Origin: Pseudopyrenochaeta lycopersici
Lineage: Eukaryota > Ascomycota > Dothideomycetes > Pleosporales > Pseudopyrenochaetaceae
Length of the DNA stretch: 64,000 bases
Direction: 5' to 3'
Assembly: GCA_003313425.1 (NCBI GenBank)
Contig: NHZP01000009.1
Span: 1,302,001-1,366,000 of the forward strand
Part shown: positions 22,983 to 34,363 of the stretch, piece after piece
Layout: every line of letters begins with the position of its first letter
How positions within the stretch are numbered: position 1 is the first letter of the stretch
Position numbers and translations under genes: made by a program
The notes under the pieces: generated by a model
Databases searched by the model: none
The model's input: only the letters and a program-made list of their open reading frames with translations
What the model was told of the DNA's origin: nothing

Positions 22983-24498
22983 TAAGCCTTAGTAGATCCT
23001 TTAGCTTAAGGTTAAGGCCCCTAACTAGCTAGTAGCTAATATCTTAAAATAAGCTAAAAACGTAATAAGGTTTATAGAGAAATAACTAAGTTATATGCTG
23101 CTTAGGAGCCGCAGCTTTTAATAGCTAACTATTACTTACTCCTTAAATAAGAGGTAGAAAACACCTGCTAGAGATTTATAGTCTAAGAGAGCTTTATTAT
23201 ATTATTAGTAAATATACCTAATATTAAAAATAATTCTATTTAATAATAATTACTAGGTATAAATTAGGGCTAGTTCGCGAATAGGCTAACATTGCTTACT
23301 AGAAACTTAAGCTTATAATACATAAATACTAGATAACTATATTAGGGTAATAGTTAAGCTTAATAATTAAGATATCCTACTAAATATGCATAGCGCCTAG
23401 GACGTCTTTAGAAAAACTACTAGCTAACCCTAAGATACGCTAGATAAATCAGCTAATATTATAAGGTTTAGTGCCGCGTAATTAAGTCTGCTATTATATA
23501 GTAATTAGATATAAGCTATACTCTACGCAGTAATAGTTTATAAAATAAAGCTTTTAATTAGCCTATTCTTCTCTTTAGCGCTACGTATACTTATTATCTA
23601 GCTAACAAGCTTAAGATATTACCCTATTACTTACTCTATCTAAGATAACTTACTTATAAGAGTTCTATCTAATTCTAGTATACTTACTTTTAATATAATC
23701 TAGTTATATTTCCTACGCTATTATTAAGTTAAGCAGGACATAATAAGGCTACTAGATAATCTTAATCTAGGAAGTAAAATATTTATAGTGTAGAATATTC
23801 TTTATAACCTCTTATACACTACTATAAGTCTCTCCTCTAACCTTAATTAAATATATAAGCTAATTATTATAACTTAGCTTAGATTATATAGGGAACCTAA
23901 ATTAACCTGTTAGAAGGGAGAGCCTAAGCATAACATTTAGCTCTAGTATAATTTAATTATTATCTTATAATACGCATTATCTCTATTTATTATTAAAGTA
24001 GTTATAGAAGTATCTATATAACTACCTCTAGTAATATTTATTCCTTAGAATCTATACCTATTAGCCTTAGACTCTAATAACGCCCTTCTAGTTATCGCCC
24101 GTAGAGGCTAGTGTTAATTTTCTACTATATAATATAAAAAGATGCCTTATAGTAAAGCTAAGTAATTTTATATCTAATTATTTCTAAAATATCTTTATAT
24201 AATTAATTAAGACGTGCGTAGCTATAGAACCTAAGAGCGTGTTCTCTTTTATCTACTTTACTTAATAATTTAAGTCTGTTATTCCCTACTATACTAGATT
24301 AATCTAATATTATAACTTCTTTATACTTATATAACACTAATAAATTTATACTATTTAGTATTATTATCTCTCTTAAAAATATAACTAAGTCTACTTTAAC
24401 TCTTAAGATAGAAAACTATATCCCCTTACCTTATTCTTAGTAGCCTAAGTTTAAAGTATCTATTTTAGGTTACTAGTACTCGCCTTCTAATAGAGATA

Positions 24499-25998
24499 AC
24501 GTGTTCTACTACTCGCCGGCTAACACTACTTACTGGCTTACCTTATTAATACTAACGTGCTTACTTCTATAATAATAATTATAACTACCTAATAACAGCC
24601 TGTAGTAGCTTAAAAGGAGGGCTGTGCCCTTCTTACGTCTTAGGCGATTAATTTAAGATAGATAAAAAGTATGCGCAGGGCTGCGGAGCTATTTAACGTT
24701 CCCTAATCGCTCCTTTAGCAGCGCCTCTAAGGCTGCTAGCCTCCTTTAATAATTAACGCACGAAAATATAAGCTATTGTCTACTAAAGAATAGAGCCTTA
24801 TTTAATAGATACTAGAGCTTAATTAATAAGGCTTTCCGACTTATATTATTAACGTACGTTAGATAGGAGACACTCTTCTCGCTGCATAAGGCTAGCAGCC
24901 TCCTCTGCCTCCTCTTAGTAAAAACTAGGTCTCTTATTTTATTAGGGCTTAGCTAGAGCTTTAAATAAAGTAGAACTATAAATTCTACTTACAGCGCGTA
25001 AAATATAAGGATCCTATAAAGATAAATAGCTAGTATAGCCTTATAAGGGATATAATTTAAACGTATAGGATATTAGATAAGAACACGTATAACTTTAATA
25101 AAACTAGGTTTATAATAGGTATCGCCTTAACGTTAAAAGTTACTACTAGCTCTAATACTATTAGACGAGCAACTATTATATAGCCTAGTAACTGTAACTA
25201 GATAATAATAATTAAGTATGTAAGCGCTATAGGCTTTATACTACCTCTCTTTATTATCCTTAAGGGTAAGGTCTACTAGGTGTCGTAGTATAGTCCTAAG
25301 CTTAAGCTGCCTAGTAACTAGAGTATTAGTGTAAGTAATAATAGATTAATAACTAATAACCTTAGCCTTACCTAGTTAAAGCATTTTAACGTCCTTACGG
25401 CCTTACAACGCTAACAGTTGTCTGTACACTATCTCCTCTACAGACAGCAGCTACGGCTAAGCCTGTTTAGATAACAGAAACGCCTTACACTACTAATTAA
25501 CTTAATTAACAGGCCCGCCTTATACGTAAGCTCCTTTAACGTTAATTATAGAGCCCCTTAAGCAGAGCTCTCGCTTAGCTTATTAAAGGCTGTTAGCTAG
25601 CTATAAACTTAGCTATAATCTTAGTAGAGGAAAATAGTAAACTTTATGCCTTAAACACGCGTTTATAACGTAAGAAGGATAAACAGTAATAATATATCGC
25701 AGCTAGAGGGGCTTTACAGGTTAAGGTAGGTTATACGTTAGCTGTAGCTACTAAAATAGCCTTAAACTTAAAGGTAGAGGATAAGGCTTCTTAGCCTTAG
25801 TAACGAGCACTACTAACCTGCAGTAAATATAGGGTTTAGGGTTATAATCGCACCTCGTGTAGATAGAGATAGAGAATGCTATTACTATATTTACTAGTAA
25901 ATTTACTGCGTAGTTGTCGCGTTATCGTGTGTTAAGACCCGCCTGTTTTAATAAGGTAGGCTGGCGAGTAGTGTTAGCTAGCGAGTAGTAGAACACGT
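24499..25998. mobile_element. TE-B, mirrored copy in right arm
   Basis: Inverted twin of 19274-20773 with the same TA flanks and the same internal differences between its two TIRs. It was therefore copied as part of the palindrome and did not insert independently. Confidence 0.65.
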
Positions 25999-27532
25999 TA
26001 TATATAACTATTATAGTAAGCTACTTCCTAAAAAATAAGAATTCTATAGTACTTTATCTATAGAGTATAGAACTATAACTAAATAAGAGTTAATAATATA
26101 GACTACTCTACTACTATTCCTTTACTATATAATTAGAAGGATAGAGATTAAGAATATATCTTTTATATTTAAAAGGCTAGAAAGTAATCTTAGAAGCTAA
26201 ACTATTTATAAATATAGTTACTTATTTATAGAATACTACTTTATTAGGAAATATTAAGAGGGTCTTATTAAATAGTACTTAATAAATTAATTTATTAAGA
26301 ATAAGGCTGCTTAAGGTAAGTTATTTTCTATTAGCACTAAAGGATATAAATTAATTTTAGTTACTTACTTTTCTTTATAGAGGTACCTACTATTTACCTA
26401 GCTTATATTATTATAGAATTAGGATTAATAATTATTTAGAAGAGTAATACGCTATATAAGAAAGAGATATTATATAGATTAATATTATATATATAATAGT
26501 AAATTTAAGATCTTTAGTAAGCCTTCCTTATAACGTAGAATTATAAGTAAATATTTAGTCTTAATACTATAGCGTATTACTTATAAATACCCTTCTACTA
26601 CTAGTATAGAGTAGTCTACGCTTAGAAACTATATAAACTTATTATATATTATACTAATACTAATTATATTAAATAAGGAATAGATCTTATCTTTAGGATT
26701 CTTAGCTAAGCAGAAGTAGCTACTATAAAGGACCTAGGCTAGATGCAGCTTAGTTTATAGTAAGAAACGTGCATATAACTATTAATTAGAGGTAAGAGAG
26801 AGGTTACTATATACTAATTAAGACTAGAGAAATGAGAAATCTCTAAAGTAGCTATAACTATCTATTTTAATAGAATTATCTTATATTAGCAGTAGAATAG
26901 ATATAATTTAATAAAATTATATTTTTAGTTTAGAGAGTACGCTCTAAGTAAACTTATAGCTCGTAAGAGCTTATCCTAACGCGCTATCTTACCCTTATTA
27001 TATATAAGAACTTTTAGTACGTTTACTATACTAATCTACTATAAATTCTAAACTAGTTAAAAACTAGGAATAGGAATATAGGTACTAGTATTCTTTTAGT
27101 ATATTACTCTCTCTATATTTATACGCTCTATAGGGTATAAAGAAGAGCTTTATAGTAGTTAAGCTAATATTAGCTTATTTATATACTTTACCTAAAGCCT
27201 AGAATATAACTATTCTAATAGTATTCTTCTAGATAAAATATATAACTTTAACTTAACTATTTCGCCCTAAAGTCTTTCTAACTAGTGTATAGTTAGTCTA
27301 TTTATAGTATACGTAGTTTATTTAGGTAGCGCTAAGTTAATAAGGCTTTATAGAGTACGCTTATAATATAAGAGAATAGCTACTATAGTTAATTTAGTAG
27401 ATATAATTTAGTAAGCCTTAGGTATAAGGTTTAGCTTCTTAGCGTATATTCTTACTTAGGATAATATAATAAAAATTCTAGTATATATCTAACTCTTATT
27501 ACTAGATAAGAGATTAAGAAGTTATATATATA

Positions 27533-28854
27533 ACGTGTCTTATAAGCAAGCGCCGCGTATAAGCGAGCGCTGTATCCTACTAAGTTTAAGCACCTCTACT
27601 AGCGTACAGCTTAACTATAAATTTAAGTAATTTATAGATATTAATATATAAGCTTAAGTAGCACCTATAGTATCTTTTTTACACATACGTAAGTTATACC
27701 TAGTCTCTCTACACCTTTTATAGCGCGATAGAGCCTAGCTGCTAAGGCCTAATTACTCCCTACTTTAACGTATTTTATGCCTAATCTATTAATTAGCCTC
27801 TTATTAAGTAGCTATATCCTCTCTAACTCTCTTTATTAATACTCCTCTCTTCTAAATCTACTTTCTCTTACGCTACTTTTACTAAGTTACTGCCTTATTA
27901 GCCTTCTTAAGGCTATTAATCTTACCCTCTATTAGCTTAGCTTAATATACCTTTACTATAGCCTCCTTTATAAACTAATTAAGCGTCTTAATAATTAGGG
28001 CTAGTAATAAGCTCTTATACTATTAAACGCGATTATTAATTAGAGTTAATTAAGCCTTAAACTTACGTAGGTTCCTTAGTATTTAAGGCTCCTATAGAGC
28101 TCCTTACTAAGCTCCTTACTAAGCTCCTTACTTAGTTCCTAGCTAAGCTCCTAGTTAAGCTCCTAACTAAGCTCCTAACTAAGCTCCTAGCTAAGCTCCT
28201 AGCTAAGCTCCTAGCTAAGCTTTTAGCTAAGCTCCTAGCTAAGCTCCTAGCTAAGCTCCTAGCTAAGCTCCTAGCTAAGCTCCTAGCTAAGCTTTTAGCT
28301 AAGCTCCTTCCTAAGCTCCTAACTAAGCTAGTAGTAATAGCGTACGCAGCTAGATATCTAGCCTTAATAAGATAACGTCTAGCTAGAGAGGAATAAGGCC
28401 TACTCTTTAAAATACTAAGCGTATATTAACTATAGTAAAAGCTTAATTAAATACTACTTTAAAGGCAGGTAGAAATTTAAGCTTAGTAATATAGTTAATT
28501 TAGGCCTTAATTAAGCTCTCTATCTAGTAGCTATACGCCTTCTTAAGAAGAGAGAAGTAGCTAATATTAAGAGGCTATAGTAGATAAGATAAGTAAAGCA
28601 GTATATAGAGGGTATAGATATTACTCTCTCTATAGATCTCTTAAATTTAAGAGAGTAATAGCTCTTATAGCTATTAAGGATAAGTAGCTAACGCGCGCTT
28701 ACTACCCTTATCTTTATATAAGTATTAAAGTGCTTTAGCTATACTACTCTAAGCTAATTAGTTATCTAGCTATTATTACTAACTAAGATAGCCTAGGTAC
28801 GTAAGATAGCTTCTTCTTAGTACTAAATATAATTGTAATACTAGCTAGTAAAGA
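27533..28854 (-). mobile_element. TE-A, truncated mirrored copy
   Basis: Inverted copy of 16418-17739. The TIR at 27533 is present, but the transposase is cut at 28854, so the N-terminal 745 bp of TE-A are missing. Confidence 0.85.
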
Positions 28855-29687
28855 CTATCTTTGCTTGTCGAGAACGATGTCGGCCACAAGGATTGCGAGA
28901 AGAAATCGATTGTTTCGCTGGAGGACTTTGGTCTTGCACTTGTAGAGTAAGTGCACGACATCTGCAGAAATAAGATTAACACATTTTAACATACCTAGTA
29001 AATATGTTGCGGGTGGTAGCGCTGGTCTACTAAGTATTGTTGCATAGATATATCACATGTATAGTGCATGAATATGATAAAGTTACGGACTTGATTGTCC
29101 ACAACGCCCTGGAGCAGCGCCCTAAAGTGTCTAGAGACTGCTTCGTATTTATTGACAAACAGTTAATGTAGCGTGAAGTATCTTACAAGATTAGCCTATG
29201 GAATGTGCACTATTTGCTCTGCTGTAATTAGCAGGATCTTTGCTTTTGCTGATTGGGACTTTTCTATTAGCAGTTCGAGGAGCCTCGATATATTAAGAGC
29301 TTGCCTTGTTATTTCTGGAGAATCATGATCTATTAAAGGTCAGGTGAACCGCTGGGTTGCCTTATTTTCCCGCGTTCTTTGTGGACGTAATAACGTTTAA
29401 AACTTTGTCTATGTTCCTTGTTATATTAAGGAGGATCTTAACCTGTACACCAAACCTCCGTAATGCTTCACCTATATCGCAGCAGACGTTAACAAAGAAT
29501 GCGTTAGCTTCCCCGGGTTCACTAATTTACAGTCAGAGGAGATTGGTATGCTTAAGTCGCGCTGCAGGAGGCTACGAGAAGAGAAAGGGGAGTCGTAAGG
29601 TGAAAGGTACGCTTGTGGTCGTAATGTACTAACTAATAGTAGCTTGTTCTTCAATACTAGGCGTTGAGCACGGTCTTTTTTAATTAC
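28855..29687. other. Non-RIP spacer, no clear gene
   Basis: The composition returns to normal. A 91-codon plus frame at 29357-29632 lacks recognisable features. I see no RNA gene. Confidence 0.35.
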
Positions 29688-29799
29688 ATATATATATATA
29701 TATATCCCTTAAGGATACCTGTAACCTCTTCTCTATCTTTCTCCTTCTGTAGTATAGGACAAATACACACTCGCTAGCTAGGCCTCTTCACCCATAACA
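29688..29799 (+). repeat. LTR fragment of the Z family
   Basis: The complement begins TGTTATGGGTGAAGAGGCC and contains the ACTACAGAAGGAGAAAGATA and GTATCCTTA blocks plus a TA run. These match the first 110 bp of the LTRs at 34364, 44526 and 58046. CpA is retained (ACAAATACACAC), so this fragment escaped RIP. Confidence 0.75.
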
Positions 29800-29811
29800 A
29801 TATGTATTTGT

Positions 29812-30843
29812 CTAATTACTACCGCTATCACTAGAACTCTCTTTACTAGCGGTATCTTCTGCAATTTCTTCCTCTATATCATTCATTTGCTGAAGTGCCT
29901 GCCTTGCTACACTCTTCGTATTGCTATTATATTGGTTATTTTCTACGAGTTCAAAGCCTCTTTTCCACCGAGTCCATCCCTCTTTACTCCAGGGCTCCCA
30001 ATGATGGTTTGTAGTCTGTCTCTTTAAGCACTCTTTATAGACATAGCGACACTCAGTAGGCCATAAGACCCACTGTGCAGCAGCTATAATATCGTATTCA
30101 TGGCTGCGCTTGTCACTTCGTGGTACGATGTCTTGCAGTGCGTTGAAAGGGGCACAGTATATGAGCTTGCTTGCCGTGATGCGGGCCATTACATGTTGGA
30201 AGTTTCGCCAGCGGTTATGAGCGGCAGCGTCGTGGTAATCTTGCGGCTTGACCACTATTGGCTTGATTTAGCGCATGCAATTCTGACAAAGCTTTTGGAT
30301 GAGACATCCTAGAGACCGTAAGGGAGAAAATGACTTACTGACATGCTGTCGTCGAAATTGATCCTCTAACCCGAGCCAGTTGTAGCCAAAGACCCAAAAC
30401 TCAGATTTGTGGAAATTTCCACTTTCATCGGGCCGAGATTCTGGTGCCAACCATCGTGGTAGGTCCCTTAACTCCTCTAAAAGGTCTATCAATCGATTCT
30501 GGCCTTGGCTGTAGGGGGAAAACGCCGTGCACACCCTACAGTAAGATCTGATAATGTCTCCTGCAAATGCACCAGCATTTGGCGCCGGGAGACCGCCCCA
30601 GTCATTTGACTCTTCTTTATTGACGGCCAAGTTATGAGATTTAGCGTAGTTGACCAGCTTTTGAAGGCGTTCAGAGGTTTCGGCCCGGAGCATATTGTCG
30701 ATTTCTTGGGCTGCTTGAAGTGGCGTTTGGGTACCGTTTATTAGTGCCTCAAGAGGCGCTTTCCAGCGGATATCATCTTCATCATCCCCATCTTCGTAAA
30801 GTTGAGGATCGAGTGTAGGCGACACTGGGCGTTCGGGAGCCAT
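29812..30843 (-). CDS. DUF3632-like fungal protein of unknown function
   Basis: Exons 30339-30843 and 29812-30254 (minus) give 315 residues. The 84-bp intron uses GTAAGT and AATAG and keeps frame (phase 1). The start is MAPERPVSPTLDP. An acidic DDEDD stretch (about 19-23) is followed by helical segments with TPLQAAQEID. Exon 2 begins with the NRWRNFQHVMARITASKLI segment and then IIAAAQWVLWPTECRYVYK, the layout of fungal DUF3632 proteins (WRN...ARL...AAAQW). The C-terminus is Ser/Asp-rich. No catalytic motif is known. It sits in the gene island between two repeat blocks and shows no RIP. Function is unknown; the family name is from memory of its pattern. Confidence 0.65.
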
Positions 30844-31157
30844 TATTGATTGGTTTTGCGAAAGTATTCGAATACCTACAAAGAAGAGTATTGCTCCGAT
30901 CAAGTAGATGTAGATGCGTGGTGAGAGACGCTACAGTTATTATACAGCGGGCCGAGAATGAACGCCCTCCCGTAATCTACAGCATAACAGGACCTTGAAG
31001 GCAATTGTCTAGGCGAATCATGCTTCTCGGATGGTGGGACCGGGATTGCATTAGTGTCATGCAGATTAAGGCATTCACGCATCGGCCCGGAGTCACGAAA
31101 GCAGGGCCTTACGTTCCATCGCGTCCGCCCGAAAATCCTCCGTTGCTTAATCTTGGC
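30844..31157. other. Upstream region of the DUF3632-like gene
   Basis: 314 bp of normal composition with no supported gene. A hydrophobic extension in frame upstream of the chosen start (MIGAILFFVGIRIL) lacks support as a signal, since a stop-free frame of that size is expected by chance. Confidence 0.3.
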
Positions 31158-31350
31158 ATGTGTTTTATAAGCGAGCGGGCCACCCCACTAGGGGCATAAA
31201 CGCACGTACGTGCAAGAATGGTGCTACAAGTGCTACTTAATCTTGTATATTAATAGTATATTTTCATCTTATACGTAGTTGAGTTGTGTGGCTTACAAGG
31301 TGCTTTACTAGTAAGCTAGTAGGGTAGCCGCTCGCTTATAATACACGATA
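31158..31350. mobile_element. Short MITE with TIRs related to TE-A
   Basis: The left end reads TGTGTTTTATAAGCGAGCGG and the right end is the mirror of CGTGTATTATAAGCGAGCGG. Both share the AAGCGAGCG core of the TE-A TIR. The ends are followed by matching CCACCCCACTAG/CTACCCTACTAG. The right flank is TA; the left flank has lost it. The length of about 190 bp is too short for a protein. Confidence 0.6.
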
Positions 31351-32152
31351 ATATTCTATGGCTGTATTATGTATATGTTAATAGTAGTACTAAGTTCAAG
31401 AAAGTAGGAAATCAAAATAGCTATTGTTTTTCCTTCGGTAGGCTCGCGTTACAATTCCGTAGTTCCGTTTCTGGAACCTCACTCGTAGAATTTATTTCAC
31501 AATCTTTGTTTTTGTGCACTGGGCAGAATACGATAGGCTATGTAGGCTACTGTGGGCCCGCAGGCATTGTAGGCGCTGCGGGGGTTATGAAGGCGCAGGA
31601 ATCGTGAAATAGTCATGGAGCATGGTCCCCGGCATTGCAGCCGTGGAATGGCCGTTGCACCGCCGTTGCACCGCTATTGCAGGCCTTAGCTGCCGCGAAG
31701 CATAATCTGGACTATTTCGTTAGTAGGACGTTGTGGAGTCGCAAAAGCGTTGTAGAACAATTGTAGAATGATTTTAGAATACGGCGGCTTAGGTTCTCCG
31801 GAATTGTGCCATTGAAGCCGTAGAATGGCCCGTCTAACACCTTGGCTGCTGCGGCTCTCAGCCTGAGCTTTTCCAGATATACATTAATACAAAGTAATAT
31901 AGGCTAAATTGTTTGAAGCATGAATAATGCTTCGTTTAGAATCTAAATTAAGTTCATGACCGTAGAACTATAAATTATGTTCAATCTCAACTTCTAACCT
32001 CACCACACTCACTACTCACTAGTTCGAGCACATTCGTTATTCAACAGTTCACAACACTCTCTTTTATACATTCGTTTGCAGGTATTAAGTTCTCCTTCGG
32101 TCGACCCACCAAAAACAATTAAAACGACTCTTTCTGTCAGCAACATTGAAAA
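31351..32152. promoter_or_regulatory. Upstream region of the ribotoxin gene, with a GC-rich repetitive block
   Basis: 31540-31860 is a GC-richer stretch with degenerate short repeats (CCGTTGCACCG twice at 31650-31673; TTGTAGAA-like words nearby). Closer to the gene, a TTTATACA at about 32062 could be a TATA box some 90 bp before the ATG. There is no RIP signature. Confidence 0.35.
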
Positions 32153-32764
32153 ATGCATTCCTCGATTGTCTTCCTCGTAGCCGCACTTGTAGTGCCCATT
32201 TTCGCCGCTCCAACTCCCATTGATCAGCAGGAAGTCGAAATCGCGGTGGCTGTAAGTGAGATATTTTAGTCAATCGAACAAATAACGTGATCAGTCAATG
32301 ATCATTGGGCGCGTCCATGCTGACTTAGCACGCAGGTCCAACACCTTGAAGCTCGTGCCGATACCGTCGTTTGCACGCCAGACACAAACCAATCCAAGAC
32401 CAAAAGCTTCCAAGTCAGCGTTGCCCACGCCACAAGTGAGGCTAAAATTGGTGCTTTCACAACTGGCAAATCTGGTGACCCACACAGGTATGGGAACGGC
32501 GATGGCATCGTATGGGGGGTTCCGGAGTGCGACGCTAGCGGTGCCTCTCTCTGGGAGTACCCTGTATTCTGGAAAGGATCGAAAGGAAAGAACGGTCAGC
32601 TTCAGTGGACTAAGGACGCCAAGAACAAAGACCAGAAGATGAAAACTCCTTTAAGGGTCGTTTATGCGAACAAGGCTGATGTCGTCCAATATTGCGGTGT
32701 TATGACCCACAGTGAGGTCGCCGCTGACTTCCAGGGCATGAAATTCTTCAAGAAGTGTAATTAG
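32153..32764 (+). CDS. Secreted ribotoxin of the hirsutellin/anisoplin type (RNase T1 superfamily)
   Basis: Exons 32153-32251 and 32336-32764 encode 175 residues; the 84-bp intron has GTAAGT, a GCTGAC branch and GCAG. Residues 1-19 form a signal peptide ending at FAA-PTP, followed by a propeptide to about 40 (LEAR). The mature part of about 135 residues has four cysteines, C46, C98, C153 and C174, placed like the two ribotoxin disulfides (first-last, middle pair). Active-site candidates in order are D81, H83, E107, R140 and H158. An Asp two residues before the first His, in place of Tyr, is the known hirsutellin/anisoplin feature. Ribotoxins cut one bond in the sarcin-ricin loop of 28S rRNA and stop translation. 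Those of insect pathogens are insecticidal. The gene is intact, without RIP, between a palindrome and a retroelement nest. Confidence 0.88.
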
Positions 32765-33175
32765 TTATTCGGCACAGGCAATCCTTGCACTAGCAATGCT
32801 TGGACAGGAGCGCCGTTTCTTACACTTTTTAACACTCGTCTAGCAATGTTCCTTACTATGTAGACAATAGACTAGAACTGATTTGCTTCTTTGTACTATA
32901 TTAGGATGCACCGAGCAGTGTCTGATTTCAGAGATAATCGAGCAATTCCAACAGGTAGTAGACAAGGCTAACGCGGGGTGGCGCTAGTGCATGTGTGTAG
33001 TGCCAACCATACTACAACATACATAGAACAATTACGTATTCAATCACGAAATAATGTTACTATCATATCTTTGATGTTTAGTAAGAAGGTTTTGTTAACA
33101 GTAATATTATTTACAGCTAAGACTAGAAAAAGCTACGCTATAGACTTGTTAGGGTTCAATCCTTCTAAGGTAAAG
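32765..33175. other. 3' region of the ribotoxin gene, no further gene
   Basis: 411 bp of normal to AT-rich composition. An 84-codon plus frame begins at 32978 and runs into the LTR at 33176, so it is not credible as a gene. Confidence 0.35.
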
Positions 33176-34004
33176 TGTTACGAACAGAAGTTGGAAAGGC
33201 ACGGGCGACCCATGGCGAGGCCAAGCCTCTGAACTAGGGTGGCAAATGGGTTACAGGTACCCGCTATGGGTATAGGTTGGGTATAGGGTTGGGTCGCACG
33301 GACCATGGGTATAGGTTGGGGTTGGGTCGCACGGACTCTAGGTTGAGTTAAGGCTAAGGTTATGCACGTATGGGTTTAGGTTTGGTTACGGGTACCCACT
33401 GGGGTTGCTTAGTAATCATAATAATTTACTATAATTAGTAGCATAACTAGCTATTTTAGATACATATTAGTTAGTATTAGACCTAATATAAAAAAGACGT
33501 GATTAGTCAGACCCAGACGTACCCGAGGCTAATAACCCTAACCCTAACCTCAACCCATTCACAGTAACCTCAACCTATACCCATTACTAGCGTATAAAGA
33601 TTGGGTATAGAGCTGGGTTGGGTACGGGTCTTATGTAATCAAACCCAACCCAACCCCAACCTATACCCATTTGCTACCCTACTCTGAACCAACCAATGAC
33701 GCCAGGGTCACGTGATCCCAGAAAACCCACGCCAAGACGGACTTAGTCCTATAGGATAGAGACAAACCTAGAGAACCTAGAGGGGGCCTTATAGGAATCC
33801 TATAAGATAATTATCAATATAGACCTATATAATATAGCCTTTATAGCATATTATAATTAACTTTATATAATCTATAAGTATACTACTATTTATACTTTCT
33901 ATATTTAACTCTCTTTAGTGCTACTTATTTATAGAATACCCTAAAGAACTTACTAGTTAATACTAGTTACTTTATATTATAACTACTTAATTAGATCTTT
34001 AATA
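33176..34004 (+). repeat. LTR of gypsy element V (old copy V1), interrupted by a MITE
   Basis: Starts TGTTACGAACAG and ends near GATCTTTAATA. Apart from the MITE it aligns throughout with the complement of 59795-60189: the ACGGGCGAC, GCCTCTGAAC, GTGATCC..AGAAAACCCACG and AGAGGGGGCCTTATA blocks in the same order. Without the insert it is about 373 bp. V1 retains RIP changes relative to the other copy in its second half. Confidence 0.8.
33235..33681. mobile_element. hAT-type MITE (447 bp) with 8-bp target duplication
   Basis: The ends are TAGGGTGGCAAATGGG and CCCATTTGCTACCCTA. The flanks are CTCTGAAC at 33227-33234 and again at 33682-33689, an exact 8-bp duplication as made by hAT transposases. 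Subterminal GGGTATAGGTTGGG words repeat in both halves. The V LTR at 59795-60189 shows the uninterrupted site. No coding capacity. Confidence 0.85.
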
Positions 34005-34363
34005 TTTTAATTACTCTTAAAATAAGTAGTACTAGTAAATATATAGCTACTCTTAACTCCTTAACTATAACTACTAAAGGTTATCTAATTAGTAAACTAA
34101 CTATATTTAGTAGTAACTAATAATACTTTAAAAGATAGTTACTTTAACTTAACTTATCCTTCTATTTTTATAAAGATATTAAAGAAAGTAATAAGATACT
34201 TATTATAATAACTTACTTTATAAGTAAAGTATTAGATTAGGTTACGCGATAATTAGAATAATATATAGACTAAAGAATTATTAATATAGATAAGATAGAA
34301 ATATTTAAGGACTAAGATAAGTTTAAACACTATATCTAATAAATCTTTAGAATATAGACTAAG
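34005..34363 (+). pseudogene. V1 gag fragment
   Basis: The plus frame carries gypsy Gag-like words (FYFYKDIKESNKIL, then FISKVLD, IINIDKIEIFKD and DKFKHYI) with many stops at former Gln/Trp positions. It is cut at 34364 by the LTR of the Z-family copy. Confidence 0.55.

Larger units (their letters stand above)
22691..28854 (-). repeat. Right arm of the 12.4-kb palindrome
   Basis: This is the reverse complement of 16418-22581. It stops abruptly at 28854 inside the TE-A transposase and passes into ordinary sequence (TTTGCTTGTCGAGAACG). The 109 bp between the arms (22582-22690) are not a clean palindrome. Confidence 0.93.

Noticed and set aside
14700..28850. Mitochondrial or bacterial low-GC origin
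   Set aside because: The low GC is explained by CpA-specific mutation with CpG kept; transposon ends and pogo and gypsy words are nuclear fungal.
33142..33180. Possible tRNA (GGGTTCAATCC T-loop-like word)
   Set aside because: The stem around the loop is only three pairs and no matching acceptor, D or anticodon arms can be formed.
33530..33680. Telomere-like CCCTAA repeats
   Set aside because: Only two such units occur, inside the hAT MITE, with unique sequence and further elements on both sides.
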